Part shown: in pieces, positions 60,679-64,000 of the stretch | Layout: each line of letters starts with the position of its first letter | Position numbering within the stretch: position 1 is the first letter of the stretch | Assembly: GCA_002363865.1 (NCBI GenBank) | Contig: DEWY01000004.1 | Coordinates: forward strand, 124,001-188,000 | DNA length: 64,000 nt | Direction of reading: 5' to 3' | Source of the DNA: Caulobacteraceae bacterium UBA3198 | GTDB taxonomy: Bacteria > Pseudomonadota > Alphaproteobacteria > Caulobacterales > Caulobacteraceae | Position numbers and translations under genes: made by a program | Notes under the pieces: model-generated | What the model was told of the DNA's origin: nothing | Seen by the model: only the letters and a program-made list of their open reading frames with translations | The model's database searches: none

Positions 60679-61992
60679 ATGTCCGAGCCGGCTGAAGACA
60701 TCGAACCCTTCCTCGCAACGGTCGCGGAATTGCTGGCCGCGGAAGGAATGAATCCCGCGGTGGAAATTCTGCGGACCTCTGAACCGCGAGCTGTGCAGAC
60801 TGGGTACGACAACTGGAATGGTGGGACCACACTCTGGACCATCTTCCTCGAGGTCACGCCGGTCGTATTCGGCCAATTGGGCGATCGACGCACAATAATA
60901 GAAGAACAGATCGACAAGCGCCTAAAGGCTGTCGTCGGTAAGCATTCAACGGACTGGTATAACGTCGAGATCACGCCCCTTGTGCAGGCACGCCCTAACT
61001 GGCGGGCTGAAAGTAGTGAGCTGTCCGAGGCGACCCGCCGAAACATCATCGATGGCCTTCGCATTGAGGGGACTGCGTGGGCGGGCCAACTGGGCGAAGT
61101 CGAGTTTCTGGAGCGGATATTCGATCTGCGCACGCTTCCATCCACCGACAATCGGTTCCCCGACGCCGCTGGGGACATCTGGCAGCACCGGGTCAACAAT
61201 CCGCAGGACTGGTCCGACGACTGGATATTTGGCGACAGGCGGTTCGGCCTTGTGGGCGGCCCAACCGATACCTTTTTGCGGTTCCTTTGTGAGATGGTCC
61301 ACCCAGTCGTCAGACCGGATCGGAATGAAGCTCTAAAGCTGGTCCAGCACTTCAATGATCAGCTCCGCCCTCAGGGGTGGGGCCTAATTGAAGAAGAGAA
61401 GATCGCCGGCCGGCCGCGCTACGTGGCGCAACAGATCCGCATGGAAGGTGGCCGCGCCGTATCGCGAGCGCGCACGGTGGCGGACGCTTTAGACGCCGGG
61501 TGGATGCAGAAAGAAATCGAGCGCCTAGAGAACGCCATCGAACGTGACCCTGCGCTGGCGATTGGAACTGCTAAGGATCTAGTTGAAAGCTGCTGCAAGA
61601 CCATCCTCTTGAAGCGCGGGGTGGCGATATCCAAAGCTGACACGTTGCCGGACCTAACCAAAGCGCTTGTGAAGGAGCTGAAGCTGGTCCCTGCAGGCAT
61701 TTCTGACGAGGCCAAAGGCGCGGAAACTGTCCGACTTGTTCTTCGAAATCTGTCCAGCCTAACCCACTATCTCGCCGAACTTAGGGGCTTGTATGGTTCG
61801 GGCCATGGCCGCGACGGTCGCCACCGTGGACTGGAACCTCGTCACGCACGTCTAGCCGTTGGAGCGGCGGTCGCCTTCATCGATTTTGTCACCGATACAC
61901 ACCACAAGCACGCAGCAGCGGTCATGCTGCCAGAAAAATCCGCTGATACTCAGGTCGGCCAACGAAGCGGAACGCCCGAAGTTCGCAGTTGA
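60679..61992 (+). CDS. Abortive-infection family protein (AbiJ-NTD3 plus Abi_C)
   Basis: 437 residues. Residues 1-115 are an unassigned domain containing GYDNWNGGTTLW. About 115-265 resemble AbiJ-NTD3: ATRRNIIDGL, AGDIWQHRVNNPQDWSDDW and CEMVHPVVRPDRNEA. About 285-410 match the Abi_C domain: ALAIGTAKDLVESCCKTILL, LSSLTHYLAELRGLYGSGHG and EPRHARLAVGAAVAFIDF. Such proteins are phage-defence effectors that stop growth of infected cells. Codon use and GC content are clearly lower than in the neighbours, suggesting horizontal gain. It lies beside two toxin-antitoxin pairs. No partner gene is visible, so it is probably a stand-alone system. Confidence 0.86.
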   Translation: MSEPAEDIEPFLATVAELLAAEGMNPAVEILRTSEPRAVQTGYDNWNGGTTLWTIFLEVTPVVFGQLGDRRTIIEEQIDKRLKAVVGKHSTDWYNVEITPLVQARPNWRAESSELSEATRRNIIDGLRIEGTAWAGQLGEVEFLERIFDLRTLPSTDNRFPDAAGDIWQHRVNNPQDWSDDWIFGDRRFGLVGGPTDTFLRFLCEMVHPVVRPDRNEALKLVQHFNDQLRPQGWGLIEEEKIAGRPRYVAQQIRMEGGRAVSRARTVADALDAGWMQKEIERLENAIERDPALAIGTAKDLVESCCKTILLKRGVAISKADTLPDLTKALVKELKLVPAGISDEAKGAETVRLVLRNLSSLTHYLAELRGLYGSGHGRDGRHRGLEPRHARLAVGAAVAFIDFVTDTHHKHAAAVMLPEKSADTQVGQRSGTPEVRS

Positions 61993-62146
61993 GCCCTAAT
62001 CGGCCTCCACCAGCCGCGCCTCACGCCCTACCCCCCACCCGCAATTCCTACCCCTGCGCGGGAGTCTTGCGGTTGTGGCGGGGGGGCGGGGTATGTAGGT
62101 TGCGGCCCTCTTCCATCACCAGTGTCTGCAAGGACCGTCCGCGCTC

Positions 62147-64000
62147 ATGAGCGACGCCGAGAAACGCACCTTCACCGACGAGGAGGCGCTGAGCTTCCAC
62201 CGTCTGCCCACCCCTGGGAAAATCGCCATCGTGCCGACCAAGCCGATGGCCACGCAGCGGGACCTCTCGCTGGCCTATTCCCCCGGCGTGGCCGTCCCGG
62301 TGCTGGCGATCGCCGAGGATCCGGACAAGGCCTATGACTACACCTCCAAGGGCAACCTGGTGGCGGTCATCTCCAATGGCACGGCCATTCTGGGGCTGGG
62401 CAATCTGGGGGCGCTGGCGTCCAAGCCGGTGATGGAGGGCAAGAGCGTCCTCTTCAAGCGCTTCGCCGACGTGGACTCCATCGATGTGGAGGTCTCGGCC
62501 ACCGACCCCGACGAGATCATCACCGTGATCAAGAACATCGGGATCACCTATGGCGGCATCAATCTGGAGGACATCAAGTCTCCGGAATGCTTCCGCATCG
62601 AGACCGAGCTGCAGGAGCTGCTCGACATCCCGGTCTTCCATGACGACCAGCATGGCACGGCGATCATCTCGGCCGCGGGCCTGCTTAACGCCTGCAAGAT
62701 CACCGGCCGGTCCCTGGACGAGGTCAAGGTGGTGCTGTGCGGCGCCGGCGCGGCGGGCATCGCTTCGCTCGAGCTGATGAAGGCCATGGGGGTGCGGAAC
62801 GAAAACTGCATCGCCGTGGACAATACCGGCGTCATCTATCGCGGCCGCTCCGAAGGCATGAACCAGTGGAAGTCGGCCCACGCCATCGACACCGACAAGC
62901 GCACCCTGGCGGACGCCCTGGACGGCGCCGACGTGTTCCTGGGCCTTTCGGTCAAGGGCGCGGTGACCCCGGAGATGGTGGCCTCCATGGCGCCCAATCC
63001 GATCATCTTCGCCATGGCCAATCCCGATCCGGAGATCACGCCCGAAGAGGTCCACGCTATCCGCCAGGACGCCATCATGGCGACCGGGCGCAGCGACTAT
63101 CCCAACCAGGTCAACAACGTCCTGGGCTTCCCCTACATCTTCCGCGGCGCCCTGGACGTGCGGGCGCGCCGGGTGAACATGGAGATGAAGATCGCCTGCG
63201 CCCAGGCGCTGGCGGCGCTCGCCCAGGAGGACGTGCCCGACGAGGTGGCCGCGGCCTATCACGGGGTGCAGCTGAAGTTCGGCCCGCAATACATCATCCC
63301 CAGCCCCTTCGATCCGCGGCTGATCTCCTACATTCCGCCGTTTGTGGCCCAGGCGGCCATGGACACCGGCGTGGCGCGCAAGCCCATCGAGGACATGGAC
63401 GCCTATCGCGCCCAGCTGGCCCAGCGCCTGGACCCCACCGCGGCCTTCCTGCAGAAGCTGCAGGGCGCGGTCCTGTCGGGTCCGAAGAAGCGCGTGGTGT
63501 TCGCCGAGGGCGAGGAGCCCAGCGTGATCCGCGCGGCCTACGCCTTTCAGACCGCGGGCCTGGGCGAGGCCATTCTGGTGGGCCGCGACGAGCTGGTGGC
63601 CGAGAACATGCGGGCGGTGGGGCTCAGCCCCACCGACGCCAACCTGCGGGTCGTCAACGCCCGGACGTCGGACCACAATCCGGAGTTCGCCGAGTTCCTC
63701 TACAAGCGGCTGCAGCGTCAGGGCTATCTGATGCGCGACGTGCAGCGGCTGGTGAACCAGGACCGCAACTCCTTCGCCGCCTGCATGGTGGCGCTCGGCC
63801 ACGCCGACGGCATGGTGACCGGGGTGACGCGCTCCTATGACCAGGTGCTCGACGAGGTCCTGCGGGTGATCGATCCGGCCCCGGCCGGCCGGGTGATGGG
63901 CATGTCGGTCCTGCTGGGCAAGGGCCACACCCTGTTCATCGCCGACAGCAATGTCACCGAAATGCCCGAGGCCGAGGACCTGGTGGAGATCGCGCTGGAG
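62147..64000 (+). CDS. maeB: NADP-dependent malic enzyme (maeB type), N-terminal part
   Basis: 618 codons present; the gene runs off the right edge. PTKPMATQRDLSLAYSPGVA, GLGNLGALASKPVMEGK, VSATDPDEIITVIKNIG, FHDDQHGTAIISAAGLL (metal and substrate site) and VVLCGAGAAGIASLELM (nucleotide fold) form the malic enzyme. From about residue 440, KKRVVFAEGEEPSVIRAAY begins the phosphotransacetylase-like domain (PTA) typical of MaeB. It decarboxylates malate to pyruvate, making NADPH. GGACC lies before the ATG; the full protein should be about 760 residues. Confidence 0.95.
   Translation, partial: MSDAEKRTFTDEEALSFHRLPTPGKIAIVPTKPMATQRDLSLAYSPGVAVPVLAIAEDPDKAYDYTSKGNLVAVISNGTAILGLGNLGALASKPVMEGKSVLFKRFADVDSIDVEVSATDPDEIITVIKNIGITYGGINLEDIKSPECFRIETELQELLDIPVFHDDQHGTAIISAAGLLNACKITGRSLDEVKVVLCGAGAAGIASLELMKAMGVRNENCIAVDNTGVIYRGRSEGMNQWKSAHAIDTDKRTLADALDGADVFLGLSVKGAVTPEMVASMAPNPIIFAMANPDPEITPEEVHAIRQDAIMATGRSDYPNQVNNVLGFPYIFRGALDVRARRVNMEMKIACAQALAALAQEDVPDEVAAAYHGVQLKFGPQYIIPSPFDPRLISYIPPFVAQAAMDTGVARKPIEDMDAYRAQLAQRLDPTAAFLQKLQGAVLSGPKKRVVFAEGEEPSVIRAAYAFQTAGLGEAILVGRDELVAENMRAVGLSPTDANLRVVNARTSDHNPEFAEFLYKRLQRQGYLMRDVQRLVNQDRNSFAACMVALGHADGMVTGVTRSYDQVLDEVLRVIDPAPAGRVMGMSVLLGKGHTLFIADSNVTEMPEAEDLVEIALE

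Overview
The window is GC-rich DNA from an alphaproteobacterium, most likely a Caulobacterales member (Caulobacter or Phenylobacterium-like). I infer this from the archaeal-type class I lysyl-tRNA synthetase, an Entner-Doudoroff operon, a UrcA-family protein, a CYP153-type P450, many GTGA and TGATG gene junctions, and a chromosomal housekeeping layout. No phage or plasmid backbone is visible. Assignments rest on reading motifs; no database search was run.

Layout. 1-4.1 kb: the start of a peptide-type ABC ATPase, a GmhB-like phosphatase, and a DNA-repair pair (ATP-dependent ligase and ligase-associated MBL exonuclease) split by a divergent DUF3892 gene. 4.2-9.8 kb: a 34-residue membrane peptide, two overlapping hotdog thioesterases, lysK and a large secreted zinc metalloprotease. 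10-12.8 kb: a MerR regulator, an acyl-CoA dehydrogenase and an OsmC protein, probably a fatty-acid catabolic unit. 12.9-16.3 kb: vsr, cysK and a C5 cytosine methyltransferase, then a lipoprotein and a 43-residue TTG-start peptide. 16.5-27 kb: a D-aminoacylase-type amidohydrolase, recQ, a GST, a nucleotide kinase-like protein, an outer-membrane barrel, the P450 and several uncharacterised proteins. 27-36.9 kb: tRNA-Arg(CCG), an ABC-2 ATPase, a rarD-type permease, asd, a UrcA protein, and an M16 peptidase coupled to a TPR protein.

36.9-41.2 kb is a leucine operon in the order leuC-VOC-leuD-ABM-leuB, with two small extra enzymes tightly inserted. 43.9-49 kb is the ffh-rpsP-rimM-trmD-rplS translation and secretion cluster, broken by an oppositely oriented tesB. 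49.2-54.8 kb is pyk-pgl-edd-glk-eda, which takes glucose and 6-phosphogluconolactone through to pyruvate; zwf is not in the window. It is followed by a GH15 glucosidase, an amidase and dapB, whose only complete start appears to be CTG. 59.1-62 kb is an accessory patch with vapBC, yefM-yoeB and a lower-GC AbiJ-NTD3/Abi_C abortive-infection gene. The window ends inside a malic enzyme with a phosphotransacetylase-like tail.

Two structural themes stand out. A dispersed palindromic element of about 88 bp occurs five times, four of them between convergent genes; it can be drawn as an outer stem plus three hairpins. Compact convergent gene ends are also common: stop codons overlap (TPR gene/leuB) or sit in a palindrome (recQ/GST), and at lysR/rplS a 35-bp tandem duplication has separated two stops that probably once overlapped.
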